Shown: positions 6,166 through 15,234 of the stretch, piece by piece | Layout of the letters: the number at the start of each line of letters is the position of its first letter | Position numbering within the stretch: position 1 is the first letter of the stretch | Origin: Kitasatospora cineracea | GTDB taxonomy: Bacteria; Actinomycetota; Actinomycetes; Streptomycetales; Streptomycetaceae | NCBI RefSeq assembly: GCF_003751605.1 | Contig: NZ_RJVJ01000001.1 | Location: forward strand, 1,178,001-1,242,000 | Length of the DNA: 64,000 nucleotides | Direction of reading: 5' to 3' | The notes under the pieces: generated by a model | Seen by the model: the letters and a program-made list of their open reading frames with translations, nothing else | What the model was told of the DNA's origin: nothing | Databases searched by the model: none | Position numbers and translations under genes: made by a program

Positions 6166-9100
6166 TCAGATGCGGTAGCACCAGAAGCCGACGGAGCCTC
6201 CGGCGCTGGTGGAGGCGAGGGCGGTGGTGAAGCCGGTGGTGCTGGACGCGGTGACCTGCCAGGCGCGCACCGCGCCGCTGTCCCGGAAGGTGACGATCGG
6301 CACCATGTCGGAGACCATCGTCGGGCCGTAGCCGAGGGCCAGGGATGCCCAGCTGTTCTTCTGGACGGTGCCGGTGAACCAGCCGTAGTCGGGGTCGGCG
6401 TACCAGTAGTTGGGGAAGGTGCCCCTGTACTGGATGGCCGGGTTGTCGAGCCACAGCTCGCTGGTGCCGCCGTCGTCGTTGCGGCGGCCAAGGTTCGCAC
6501 CCCAGTTCTGGGCGGTGACGTAGCCGTGGAGGGTGCCCTGCGTGAAGTAGGCGAGCGCCGCACCGTCGGCCGCGGTCATCCGGACGGTGCCGCCCCAGGT
6601 CTCCTGGGTGTCGGTGCGGATCGTCTCCAGTGCGGCCGCGGAGTCGGTCATGTAGAGCCGGTACGCGGCGGTCTGCCCGTTGGCGGTGAAGGTGCCGGAG
6701 TTGAGGCCGATGTAGGCGGCGCCGTTGCTCCCGCCGACGGCGTTGATGAAGGCGTAGTTGTTGCCGCTGCTGGGGAAGAAGCGGATCTCCGGCAGGCCGG
6801 CGACCGGGTTGATCTCGATGCGCTGGCCGCTGGTGCCACTGGCGAGGCCACCGACGAGCTTGACGTCACCGGTCGCGGCGGAGACGGCGACGGTCTTCAC
6901 CCCGGCGGTGTTCCATGCCTCGATGCCGCCGGAGTTGAGCTCGACCCGCGCTCCCGAGTTGGCGGTCTTGATGCGGGCGGCCACGGTGACGTCGGCGTTG
7001 AGCTGGCCGACGGTGAGCTTGGTGGCGGAGACGGTGCCGATGTGGGCGTCCTGGATGGTCGCCAGGGCGATCTTCGCGCCGACGATCGTAGCGTCGGCGA
7101 TCTGCACCGAGCCGATGATGTTCGGCGGGAACTCCAGCAACTCCAGGGTGAGCATGTCGACTTCGGTGACGGCCGTCGTGCCGCCGCCGGTGTTCAGCAG
7201 CAGCAGGGGGCGGACGTACCGCACGTCCGGGTGCAGGGTGGTGGGCCGCTGCGGATCGGGCTGGGCAGTCCAGAACGGCCCGGTGGTGGGGCCGTAGCCC
7301 TTGAGGAACCCGGTGAGGGTCACCCAGCCCGTGCCGACGGCGAGTTGGGTGGCGTTCGCGCTGACGGGGAAGGGCTGGCCGATGCGTGTGGTGCCGTCGG
7401 CGGCGACGCCGACCAGGCCGACCGTGAGGGTGCTGGGGGTGCCTGCGGTCTGCCGGACCCGCACGGACATGCGGTACAGGACGGCGGGGTCGAGCAGCAG
7501 GTTCTCCGCCCACTCCAGGCGCACGGTGCGGGTGGCGACCAGGGCCCGGCCGCCAGTGGGGGCGTCGGGGCGCGCCGCGGTCGTCCAGGCGGCATCGCTG
7601 TCGCCCGCGGTCTTGGCCCAGCGGGCGTCGTCGGTGGCGAAGCCGGTGAAGAACGAGGTCTGCAGGCTGGCGCGTTCGACGTCGGCCCACTTCCCGGCGG
7701 TGAGGATCTTGTCCGCCAGGTCGGAGCCGATCACCATGTCCGGGACGGCGGAGGCCTCGGCGGACGGCGCGGAGGCGTTGCCCGCCCGGTCGACGGCGAC
7801 GAGCTTCATGTAGTAGGTGGTGCCGTAGGCCAGGCCAGTGATCGGCGCGGCTGCTGCGCCGGCCAGCCGGTCGGTGACCGTCTCCGGGTTCGGGGTGAAC
7901 CCGGCCGCGGTGGAGATGTGGACTTCGACGTGGGCGAAGTCGGCGGGCATCGGCTCGCCCTGCGCGCCGAGCCCGTCCCAGGAGGCACGGATGCCGCCGA
8001 TCAGCCGGGCAACGGCCGGGGCCGACGGCACAGGCGGCGGCGTGGTGTCGCTGGCGAGGACCGCCTCCTCGGACAGCCGCCAGTCGGAGGAGTTGCCGGA
8101 GGCGTCCACGGTGCGCACCCGGGCCTGGAGGCGCTGCCCGGCCGGGAGCTGGTCGTAGTGGGCGATCGTGCCGTGCACGGTCTGCTCCGGGGACCACTGC
8201 GGATCCTCACCGCCCAGCGGCAGGCCGGGCAGCAGGTAGGAGACGAGGTACGCGCCGGCGTCGTCGTACGCGGTGCCGTCGGCGTTGTGGGTCACCTCGG
8301 GCCAGGAGACGGCGAGCGCGGCGTGCTGCTGGCCGTCCGCGTCCAGGTAGGCCCAGGAGCCGAGCAGCACCGCGGCGGGCCGGTCGGGGGCGACGGTGTC
8401 GTTGCGGTCGCCGAGCGGCGGCAGCGGCGTGCGGGAGGCGGTCGCGGAGCCGTTGGTGAGCGCGTCGAGTTGCCGCTGCACCCGGATGCGCTGCTCCACG
8501 AACAGGTCGTTGAGCTCCAGGCTGACGCCGGGCTGCCCGGAGGCGTCGTACGTGGTGGCGATGGTGCGCACCCGCAGCGGCTCCAGCTCGGTGGGGCTCA
8601 GCCGCCGCTGGTCGTAGCGCAGGTAGTGCCCGGCAGGGGGAAGGCGGTCCTGGCCGTCTCCGGCTCGGGGGTCGAGTTCGACGGTGAAGCCCTCGGCGGC
8701 GGCGGCCATGCCGCCGAGGGTGACCCGGGCCAGTTCGGCGAGGGTCTGGGCGTCGGTGATGCCGCCGCGCCCGTCGAAGGCCTCCCGGCGGCCGTACCGG
8801 GCGGCCGCGGTCGGGTTGACGACCTCGGCGAGGTTGCCGCCGTCGCCCGCGGCCAGCAGGTAGGAGCGCACCTGGCGGCGGGAGCGCTGCCGGGGGCCCT
8901 TGAGGACGTCCCGGCCCAGGTACAGCACCACGTCCGGGTGGTCGACGGCGCACGCGGTGTCGGGCACGTAGGCGCGCAGCCGGTAGCCGTCCATCCGCAC
9001 GTCCGCCCACCCGGCGTCCGTGATCGACTGCACGGTCTTCAGCAGGTCTCCGCCGGCGTCGTACTGCACGGTGTAGGTGGTGGGCCAGGGCTGCCCGGCG

Positions 9101-9579
9101 CTGTCCACGCTGCTGGTGAAGTCCCACTCGATCTCGGGGAGGGCGCCGCGTTCCTGGGCGCGCTGCAGCAGCGTGGAGATGATCGCGCCGGGGGTGGCGT
9201 TGGCGAACGGGAAGTGCGCGTCGAGGCCGGTGACGGGCTGGCCGGCGCTGTGGCCGACGGGGTAGATGATCGCGCGCTCCAGCAGGGCGAGAGCCCCGCG
9301 GCAGCCGACCTGGATCGGGCGGGCTGCGCCGGCGTCGTCGGCGGGGTCGTCGCCGTCGTCCTCCAGCAGGTACCGCTCGGGCTGCTCCACGCCGTCGACG
9401 ACGAGGCAGATACGGGGGTCATCGCCGGACAGCAGGGCCGCGCCGATGGCGTTGCGTGGGTAGGTGAAGCTCAGCGCGCCGGGGCCGTTGTGCTCGGCCT
9501 GGGTCTTCACGTCGGCGGGGTACGGCAGGAGCCCGAGCAGGGTGCCGCTCGGGCTCAGGGCTCGCAGGTGGACGGCCAC
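6166..9579 (-). CDS. Tail-tip / receptor-binding protein with Gp37-like and fibronectin III domains
   Basis: A 1137-residue protein; GTG 9579 is chosen because GGGAGAAG lies just upstream and the open frame above it lacks gene-like sequence. Residues about 1-400 resemble the Gp37-like siphovirus tail-tip base domain (contains QPERYLLEDDG, a 'virtual ORF'-type beta structure). A fibronectin III pair follows (TPPPVPSAPAVARLIGGIRASW; GLAYGTTYYMKLVAVDRAGN). Next come a carbohydrate-binding-like region and a fibre-type repeat zone (IGSVQIADATIVGAKIALATIQDAHIG), and the C-terminal 200 residues are Gly/Asn-rich and aromatic, as expected for a receptor-binding tip. It is the last large tail gene and probably determines host range. 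Confidence 0.85.
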   Translation of the reverse strand: MAVHLRALSPSGTLLGLLPYPADVKTQAEHNGPGALSFTYPRNAIGAALLSGDDPRICLVVDGVEQPERYLLEDDGDDPADDAGAARPIQVGCRGALALLERAIIYPVGHSAGQPVTGLDAHFPFANATPGAIISTLLQRAQERGALPEIEWDFTSSVDSAGQPWPTTYTVQYDAGGDLLKTVQSITDAGWADVRMDGYRLRAYVPDTACAVDHPDVVLYLGRDVLKGPRQRSRRQVRSYLLAAGDGGNLAEVVNPTAAARYGRREAFDGRGGITDAQTLAELARVTLGGMAAAAEGFTVELDPRAGDGQDRLPPAGHYLRYDQRRLSPTELEPLRVRTIATTYDASGQPGVSLELNDLFVEQRIRVQRQLDALTNGSATASRTPLPPLGDRNDTVAPDRPAAVLLGSWAYLDADGQQHAALAVSWPEVTHNADGTAYDDAGAYLVSYLLPGLPLGGEDPQWSPEQTVHGTIAHYDQLPAGQRLQARVRTVDASGNSSDWRLSEEAVLASDTTPPPVPSAPAVARLIGGIRASWDGLGAQGEPMPADFAHVEVHISTAAGFTPNPETVTDRLAGAAAAPITGLAYGTTYYMKLVAVDRAGNASAPSAEASAVPDMVIGSDLADKILTAGKWADVERASLQTSFFTGFATDDARWAKTAGDSDAAWTTAARPDAPTGGRALVATRTVRLEWAENLLLDPAVLYRMSVRVRQTAGTPSTLTVGLVGVAADGTTRIGQPFPVSANATQLAVGTGWVTLTGFLKGYGPTTGPFWTAQPDPQRPTTLHPDVRYVRPLLLLNTGGGTTAVTEVDMLTLELLEFPPNIIGSVQIADATIVGAKIALATIQDAHIGTVSATKLTVGQLNADVTVAARIKTANSGARVELNSGGIEAWNTAGVKTVAVSAATGDVKLVGGLASGTSGQRIEINPVAGLPEIRFFPSSGNNYAFINAVGGSNGAAYIGLNSGTFTANGQTAAYRLYMTDSAAALETIRTDTQETWGGTVRMTAADGAALAYFTQGTLHGYVTAQNWGANLGRRNDDGGTSELWLDNPAIQYRGTFPNYWYADPDYGWFTGTVQKNSWASLALGYGPTMVSDMVPIVTFRDSGAVRAWQVTASSTTGFTTALASTSAGGSVGFWCYRI

Positions 9580-9596
9580 GGTGGTCTTCTCCCGGG

Positions 9597-10421
9597 TCAG
9601 GTCAGGTAGGCGCGGCGGCCGGTGACGGCGAGCTGGGTGGTGGGGCCCGGGTTGGTGCCGGTCAGGCGGACGCTCGGGGCGGTGCCGGGCAGGCCGGGGG
9701 CCAGGCGCAGGAAGGCGGGGCCGGTGTTGGTCAGGCGGCCGGGGTTGGGGACGAGGCCGCCGCTGCCGGTCAGCTGCCAGGTGGCGGCGTCCACGGTCAG
9801 GGCCTGTCCGGCGGGGATCTGCCCGGTGTAGGTGAAGGAGTCGCCGGTCCCGTCGGTGGTGTCGGTGACGGTCGGGGCGGTGATCGGCCCGGTGATGCGG
9901 TAGGCGAGCTGCTCCATCGGGGCGGTGGCGTCCGCGAACGGTTCCAGGTCGAGGTCCTGCGGGAGCGGCGTGCCGGGGGCGGTGGCCTCGAACGCCACAT
10001 CGGCGGACTCCCAGTAGCCGGAGGGCACGTTGACCTCCAGGCTGATGCGCATGCCGCTCTGGCCGAGCGGGGTCGGGGTGAGCGCGGAGAGCACTTCGCC
10101 CTGGCAGCGGCGGACCTGCCCAGCCGCGGTGTGCCGCTCGAAGGTGAGCAGCCGGTGCGGACGGGCGACGGCGCGCAGCAGGTCCTCCCACGCGGCGTCG
10201 ACGTCCTGCCAGCGGCCGCCGGCGGGCGCCAGCCACAGGGCGAGGGTGAACTTCCCGGGGCCGTGGTGCTTGGGCCGCCACAGCTCGCCGATCCGGTTGG
10301 GCACGGTGGCGTTCGCGCCGACGACCGCGGGGGTCGCGGTTAGCCCGGCCCGGTACTCGACGTCGCGGACCAGGCCGTCGGTGAGGTCGTAGCCGTCCAC
10401 CAGCCAGCGTTCGAAGGCCAT
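9597..10421 (-). CDS. Distal tail protein (Dit-like)
   Basis: A 274-residue protein from ATG 10421, whose start codon overlaps the tape-measure stop (TGATG); AAGGAGAG lies upstream. The N-terminus MAFERWLVDGYDLTD and the central LEVNVPSGYWESADV segment are typical of siphoviral distal tail (Dit/Gp19) proteins, which form the hub connecting tail tube to tip. Size and place directly after the tape measure agree. The C-terminal half looks like a beta-sandwich. Confidence 0.8.
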   Translation of the reverse strand: MAFERWLVDGYDLTDGLVRDVEYRAGLTATPAVVGANATVPNRIGELWRPKHHGPGKFTLALWLAPAGGRWQDVDAAWEDLLRAVARPHRLLTFERHTAAGQVRRCQGEVLSALTPTPLGQSGMRISLEVNVPSGYWESADVAFEATAPGTPLPQDLDLEPFADATAPMEQLAYRITGPITAPTVTDTTDGTGDSFTYTGQIPAGQALTVDAATWQLTGSGGLVPNPGRLTNTGPAFLRLAPGLPGTAPSVRLTGTNPGPTTQLAVTGRRAYLT

Positions 10422-13400
10422 CAGGCGCTCTCCTTGTCGAACAGGCCGAAGCTGGCGAGGGCCCGCAGCCGGTTGTTGACGGTCTCCCCCGGCGTCTCGG
10501 GCAGCGGGTTGGTGATGTACTGCACGATCGCGCCGGGCGAGATGACGGTGCCGATGCGCTGGCCCTGGTCGGCGTCGGCGAGTTGCCCGCGGGCGGCGTT
10601 GAGGGCGGTGACGGCCGGGCTGCCGCCGAGGCCACGCACGGCCTGAGGAGTCAGGACGCCTTCGCCGGGCGAAAGGCGCGCCAGGGCGCTGTCCTGGCCG
10701 GGCGCGTAGCCGGGCACGACGCCGCCGGTGGAGTAGCCGCGGACGAACGCGAGCACCCCGTCGACGGCCCGGTTGACCATGCCGCGCATCATGGCGGCCC
10801 ACCGGGTGTCGGGCATCCAGTTGAACATCGACCGGACGGGGGCGAGGGCCTTGCCGAGGGCGCTGGTGGCCCAGCCGCGCAGCTTGTCGAGCCCGGCGTC
10901 GACCAGGCCGCCGAGGCCGAAGCCCTCGACGGGCGCGCCGGCCTGCGACAGGCGTCCGGCGCGGGCGGCATCGTTCAGGGCGCTGATGCCGCCTTCGCCG
11001 CCGAGCTGCCGCACGGCCTGCGGGATGAGGATGCCCTCCCCCGGGGAGAGCATCGCGGGTACGGTGTCGCGACCCGGGGCGTAGCCGGGGACGACGCCGC
11101 CGCGGGCGAAGTTGACGGTGAAGCTCGGCAGCTTGCTCAGGCCGAAGTTGTCGGCGAGGGCGTTCCACAGGCGCCGGATGCCGCCGTCGTAGACGATGTT
11201 GACCCAGAACTTGATGGGTGCGCCGAAGACCGTCGTCAGGATCGGCCACAGCCACTTGATGAAGTCGACCAGGCCGTTGAGGGCGAACTTCGCTCCTTCG
11301 ACCAGCCCGCCGATCGCGGCGTTGACGACGGAGCGGAACCACTCCGACTTCTGGTACGCCGTGACGAACGCGACGACCAGCGCGGCGATCGCCGTGATGA
11401 TCAACATCAGCGGGTTCGCCGACAGGGCGAGCATGGCCACGCGCAGCGCGGAGACCGCGTTCGAGACGGCCATGATCCCGCCGGCCACACCAGCGACCAT
11501 CAGCAGCGCGGAGACGAACTCGCCCATGCCAGGGATCGACAGCAGCAGCTGCACGGTCGAGGCGACGGCCTGGAGGACCAGCAGGAACCCAGACAGGGTG
11601 TTGCCCAGGCCGCCGAGCTGGGAGGCGATCCCGGCGATCGAGGTCAGCAGCCCGAGGAGCTGCCCCCACAGCTGGCCGTTGCCGAGCGCCCCGGCGAGCT
11701 GGACGACGACGGGCAGGAAGTCGGTCCGCAGCCGGGCGAGCAGCGGGGCGAGTGCCGGGTTGTTGGTGAAGTTGAACCAGGCGAGGCCGACCGCGGCCGC
11801 GAGCCGTCCGATCTCCTGGAGGACCGGGACGGTGTTGGCGAAGTACCCGGCGAGCTTGGACTGGTTCTCGCTCTCGCCGGTCAGCTGCCGGAAGGCGCTG
11901 GCCGCGCCGGACAGCGAGTCGAGGAGCTGCTGCCCGGCCGGGGCGGCGGCCCGCCCGACGTTGTACAGGCCGAGGCCGATGTCCCGCAGGATGCCCCACA
12001 GCTGCGCGCCGGTGTCGCCCGCCCGTTGGAAGAACGCGCCGAGCTGCCCGCCGTCGCGCCGCGCCTGGATGAACGCGGCGGCCAGCGCCATGCCGCGCTC
12101 CGCGCCGCCGGCCAGCCGCTCCAGCAGCGGACCGGCCGCCACCGTGATGTTGCGCAGCGCGTCGGCCGCGCTCAGCCCGGCGTTGGCGACCGAGCCGACG
12201 ACCCGGGCGTTGGTGTCGCCGATCTGCGCCAGGTCCGCGCGCCACGGACCGGAGGTCGCCATCTCGGCGCCCCGCAGCGCGGCCTCGCCGAGGACCTGCC
12301 CGGTCTGCCGGATCGCCGAGTCGAAGATCGGCAGCAGGGACAGGCCCCGACTGATCCCCTTCTCCAGCGGGGGCAGCAGCGCCTCCTGCGCGGTGTCCCG
12401 CAGCCCGCGCAGCGCGGGCTGCACCGTGCCGGAGATGAACCGGGCGAAGCGCTGCCCGGCCGGGGAGAGCGCGTTGAGGGCCTTCTCGGCGGCGCTGGCG
12501 GCGCTGCTGGTGGAGGCCAGTGCCTGGTTCTGGTCCCGCAGCGCGCGGGCGACGTCCCGCTGCGCGTCGGCTACTTGCTCGGCGGAACGTTTCTGCTGGA
12601 GGCCGGATTCGCGGACCGTGCGGTCCAGCTCGGTGTGCGCGTCCTGGACGTCGCGCACCGCCTGGACCCGGGCGCGGGCGGCCTGCTCCTCGGCGTCCTG
12701 GACGCCACGCACCGCGTCCTGCTCGGACTCCTGCGCGCGGGCCAGTTGCTCCTTCGCGGAGACGACCTGGTCGCTGCCCTCGACGCCCTGCTCGTTGGCC
12801 TTCTGGACGTCCTGGGCGAGCCGGGCGTTGCGAACCCGGACGTCTTCGAGCTGGTTAACCGCCTCCTGGTAAGAGATCTGCGCTTCCCGCCGGTCCGTCT
12901 CCGAAGCGAACGGGCTGACGTTGACCTGGTTGAGCCGGGAGCGGGCCTGCTCCAGCGCCAGCAGCGCCTTCTGCTCCTCCAGCGGCCCCCGGGCCGCGTC
13001 CCGGTTCAGGTCCTCCAGGGTGCGCTGGGCGTCCTGCCGGGCACCATTGAGCGCTTCCTGCGCCTGCGCGGCGGCCTGGTGCGCGCGGGCAACCCCGAGT
13101 TCGGCCGACGCCAACTGCCGGTCGGCGGCGGCGACCGACGCGGCGGCCTGCTGCTCGACGTCGGCCAGGCGGCGGCGGGCCTGCGCGACCTGCTCGGCCC
13201 CGCGCAGCGCCTGCTCGTCGCTGTCGCGCTGCGCGGTGACCAGGCGGCGCTGAGCATCGGCCACCCGGTCGGCGGCGGCCTGCCGGGCCTGCCCGGCAGC
13301 CGACGACGCACCGGCAGATTCGGTGTCCGCCTGGCCGAGCGCCTTGACCGCGGCACCGATCCCGGAGAACGCGGCCAGGATCGTGCCCGCGCCCTGGGCG

Positions 13401-14215
13401 GCGGCGCTCATCGCGCCCGGCAGCGCGCCGATCAGCCCGACCGCGGGCGCGGCCGCCGACCCGAGAGCGAACAGCCCGCCGGCGGCCTGGGTGAGGGCCT
13501 GTCCGAGCGCCAGGGCGCCGGAGGCCATCGCGGGCAGCCGGGCCAGCCCGGCGATCGTGGAGCCCAGGCCCTCCGCCGCCTGCAGCAGCCCGCCGCCGGC
13601 CTCCCCCGCCGCCCCGGCAGCGGAGCCGCGGGCGTTGAGGGGGACGTCCACCGGCCGGGACGCGGCCGTACGGAACGCGGCCAGCCGAGTGGTCGCGGCG
13701 GCCGTGTCCAGCTCGACCTTGACCTTGACCCGCAGGCCGACAAGGGCGTCCCGCACCTGGGCGCGCAGACTCGCCGCGTCGACGTCGACGCCGAGGCGGA
13801 CGCGGGCGGACTCGGCGATCGCCCGGACGCGCTCCTTGACGCCGTCGGCGTCCAGCAGCGCCAGGAACCGCAGGTACGCGACGCCCCGGGTCTCCTCCCG
13901 GATCTTGGCGTTGAGGCCGTCGGCGTCGAAGTCGGCGGCGACCTGCACCCGGGCCTTGACCGCATTGACGGCGGTCTGGACCCGCTGGCGCAGGCCGGAG
14001 GTGTCGGCCTCGACCGCGACCTTGATGTGGGCCCGGACGGAGCCCGCGGCGGCCTCGACCCGCTCGCGCAGCCCGGAGGCGTCCGGCTCCAAGCGGATGC
14101 GGGCCCGCAGGTTGCGGGTGGCCGCATCGACGCGGGCCTTCGCGTCCGTCCCGAAGCCGCCCGAGTCGGCGACGACCTCGACAACGAGGCGGCCGGAGTC
14201 GATCTCGTCAGCCAC
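10421..14215 (-). CDS. Tail tape measure protein
   Basis: A 1264-residue protein. The N-terminal third contains several repeats of a short unit (VEADTSGLRQRVQTAV, LDADGVKERVRAIAE, LDTAAATTRLAAF), then a hydrophobic Gly/Ala-rich segment, a long heptad-type coiled coil (about residues 310-600, rich in RAEEQAARARVQ-like helices) and a region with hydrophobic membrane-like segments (LLLSIPGMGEFVSALLMVAGVAGGI). Two almost identical motifs GGVVPGYAPGRDTVPAMLSPGEG and GGVVPGYAPGQDSALARLSPGEG near the C-terminus are typical of actinophage tape measures. The length would predict a tail of roughly 190 nm by the usual ratio. It overlaps the chaperone extension by 8 nt. Confidence 0.93.
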   Translation of the reverse strand: MADEIDSGRLVVEVVADSGGFGTDAKARVDAATRNLRARIRLEPDASGLRERVEAAAGSVRAHIKVAVEADTSGLRQRVQTAVNAVKARVQVAADFDADGLNAKIREETRGVAYLRFLALLDADGVKERVRAIAESARVRLGVDVDAASLRAQVRDALVGLRVKVKVELDTAAATTRLAAFRTAASRPVDVPLNARGSAAGAAGEAGGGLLQAAEGLGSTIAGLARLPAMASGALALGQALTQAAGGLFALGSAAAPAVGLIGALPGAMSAAAQGAGTILAAFSGIGAAVKALGQADTESAGASSAAGQARQAAADRVADAQRRLVTAQRDSDEQALRGAEQVAQARRRLADVEQQAAASVAAADRQLASAELGVARAHQAAAQAQEALNGARQDAQRTLEDLNRDAARGPLEEQKALLALEQARSRLNQVNVSPFASETDRREAQISYQEAVNQLEDVRVRNARLAQDVQKANEQGVEGSDQVVSAKEQLARAQESEQDAVRGVQDAEEQAARARVQAVRDVQDAHTELDRTVRESGLQQKRSAEQVADAQRDVARALRDQNQALASTSSAASAAEKALNALSPAGQRFARFISGTVQPALRGLRDTAQEALLPPLEKGISRGLSLLPIFDSAIRQTGQVLGEAALRGAEMATSGPWRADLAQIGDTNARVVGSVANAGLSAADALRNITVAAGPLLERLAGGAERGMALAAAFIQARRDGGQLGAFFQRAGDTGAQLWGILRDIGLGLYNVGRAAAPAGQQLLDSLSGAASAFRQLTGESENQSKLAGYFANTVPVLQEIGRLAAAVGLAWFNFTNNPALAPLLARLRTDFLPVVVQLAGALGNGQLWGQLLGLLTSIAGIASQLGGLGNTLSGFLLVLQAVASTVQLLLSIPGMGEFVSALLMVAGVAGGIMAVSNAVSALRVAMLALSANPLMLIITAIAALVVAFVTAYQKSEWFRSVVNAAIGGLVEGAKFALNGLVDFIKWLWPILTTVFGAPIKFWVNIVYDGGIRRLWNALADNFGLSKLPSFTVNFARGGVVPGYAPGRDTVPAMLSPGEGILIPQAVRQLGGEGGISALNDAARAGRLSQAGAPVEGFGLGGLVDAGLDKLRGWATSALGKALAPVRSMFNWMPDTRWAAMMRGMVNRAVDGVLAFVRGYSTGGVVPGYAPGQDSALARLSPGEGVLTPQAVRGLGGSPAVTALNAARGQLADADQGQRIGTVISPGAIVQYITNPLPETPGETVNNRLRALASFGLFDKESA

Positions 14216-14624
14216 GGCGGACCGCCTTCCCGCTGCGGCGCAGCACGCCGACCGCGCGGGCCATGCCCTGCTCGTCGCCGCCGCGCTCGCGGGCTGCGGC
14301 CTTCAGGTGGGCGGGGCGGGGCAGCTCGACCGGCTTGAGCAGACGGCGGTCGGCGGCGAACACCGACACCATCTCGACCAGCTGCGCCAGCAGCTCCTGC
14401 GTCAGCCCCCACCGGTCGGTGCCGGCGTCGGCGGCGGGGCGGCGCAGCAGCGCGTCGGCGGGCAGCCCCCGCATCAGCGTCAGGAGGCGGCGGGTGCCGA
14501 GGAATCCAGCGTCACCGGGACGCCGCCAGGCACCGCGGGCGTCGATCCGGTAGTACCGCTGGAAGTCGGCTTCGAGGTCGTCCCACCGCTCGAAGGCGAG
14601 CCGGACGGCCCCATGAGTTCCCCC
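14208..14624 (-). CDS. Tail assembly chaperone, -1 frameshift extension (GT form)
   Basis: Downstream of GGGGGAA (14624-14618) the -1 frame stays open to a stop at 14208 and reads as real protein (RLAFERWDDLEADFQRYYR..., GLTQELLAQLVEMVSVFAAD, basic C-terminus). Siphoviruses almost always make this second chaperone as a fusion to the first by a programmed -1 slip. No independent start codon with ribosome-binding site is evident. The fusion would be about 288 residues. The segment ends 8 nt inside the tape-measure gene. Confidence 0.75.
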   Translation of the reverse strand, partial: GGTHGAVRLAFERWDDLEADFQRYYRIDARGAWRRPGDAGFLGTRRLLTLMRGLPADALLRRPAADAGTDRWGLTQELLAQLVEMVSVFAADRRLLKPVELPRPAHLKAAARERGGDEQGMARAVGVLRRSGKAVRRG

Positions 14625-15073
14625 AGGCCGGCACCGCCCGAGAAGTACTTCGCCGACAGGGCGCGCACCAGCTCGAAGACGTCCGTGTGGCTGGGGCGCT
14701 GCTCCATCAGCCGGGCGAAGCCGTCCTCGCCGAGCAGGCGGCGGCCCATCTCCGCAGCCGCGGCGAGCAGGTCGGACGGCAGGGTCGGCTCGGAGCCGAG
14801 CACGTCCACGATCAGGCTCGCGGCCTGGGTCTGCTGCTCGCCCTGCGACTGCGCGGCCTCCACCAGCGAGCGCAGCAGCAGCGGCAGGTACGGGATGCCG
14901 ATCAGCGGCTCCCACACCGCGAGCGGCAGCTCGGCCGGGAGCACAGCCACGGTGACGCCGCCGAAGATGATCGGCTCCTCGCCGACGGTGTACTCGGCCT
15001 TCGCCGCCTGGGCCTTCTCGGCAGCGGTCGCAAGCCGGCGGCGGCGCGCGGCGTCCAGGTCGATCCCGGCCAT
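14480..15073 (-). CDS. Tail assembly chaperone (G form)
   Basis: A 197-residue protein from ATG 15073 with GAGGAG at ideal distance. It has a helical alpha-domain (LPAELPLAVWEPLIGIPYLPLLLRSLVEA; LPSDLLAAAAEMGRRLLGEDGFARLM) followed by a Ser/Gly/Thr/Pro-rich low-complexity tail read in the zero frame after the slippery site. Its position immediately before the tape measure is diagnostic. The chaperone holds the tape measure during tail-tube polymerisation. Phage-type promoter A lies 37 nt upstream. Confidence 0.85.
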   Translation of the reverse strand: MAGIDLDAARRRRLATAAEKAQAAKAEYTVGEEPIIFGGVTVAVLPAELPLAVWEPLIGIPYLPLLLRSLVEAAQSQGEQQTQAASLIVDVLGSEPTLPSDLLAAAAEMGRRLLGEDGFARLMEQRPSHTDVFELVRALSAKYFSGGAGLGELMGPSGSPSSGGTTSKPTSSGTTGSTPAVPGGVPVTLDSSAPAAS

Positions 15074-15110
15074 GTCGGCTCCTCGGTCTGTCGGCAACGG
15101 AACGCCGCAG

Positions 15111-15140
15111 ACCGTAGGAGGCAGTGGTGGTTAGCGTCGC
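15111..15140 (-). promoter_or_regulatory. Phage-type promoter A (tail chaperone/tape-measure operon)
   Basis: Minus-strand GACGCTAAC, 11 nt, CCTACGGT. The -10 hexamer ends 37 nt before ATG 15073, leaving room for a leader that contains the GAGGAG site. Together with sites B and C it defines the core consensus. Confidence 0.65.
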
Positions 15141-15142
15141 GC

Positions 15143-15176
15143 CCAGCACCGGGTGCAGGGAGCAGCCCGGTGCTGG
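15143..15176 (-). terminator. Hairpin upstream of promoter A
   Basis: CCAGCACCGGG and CCCGGTGCTGG form an 11-bp perfect stem with a 12-nt loop. It lies just upstream of promoter A and would separate the tail operon from transcription of the preceding genes. Confidence 0.45.
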
Positions 15177-15201
15177 TGGAGACCGTCACCAGCTCAGGAA
15201 A

Positions 15202-15223
15202 GGCCACCGGCATGCCGGTGGCC
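15202..15223 (-). terminator. Palindromic terminator next to the IS element
   Basis: A 22-bp perfect palindrome (GGCCACCGGCA on each strand) followed on the minus strand by TTTCCT, a short U-rich tail. It lies 12 bp from the insertion sequence, and ends transcription coming from the moron genes or the IS element. Confidence 0.6.
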
Positions 15224-15234
15224 CCTCCTCCGGG

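Noticed and set aside
10583..14338. 1251-codon open frame on the + strand
   Set aside because: Antisense shadow of the tape measure gene caused by extreme third-position GC; composition is Gly/Arg/Asp-rich without domains. The same applies to long frames at 6526-9609 (+), 1350-2942 (+), 2744-4234 (+) and 20045-23863 (+).
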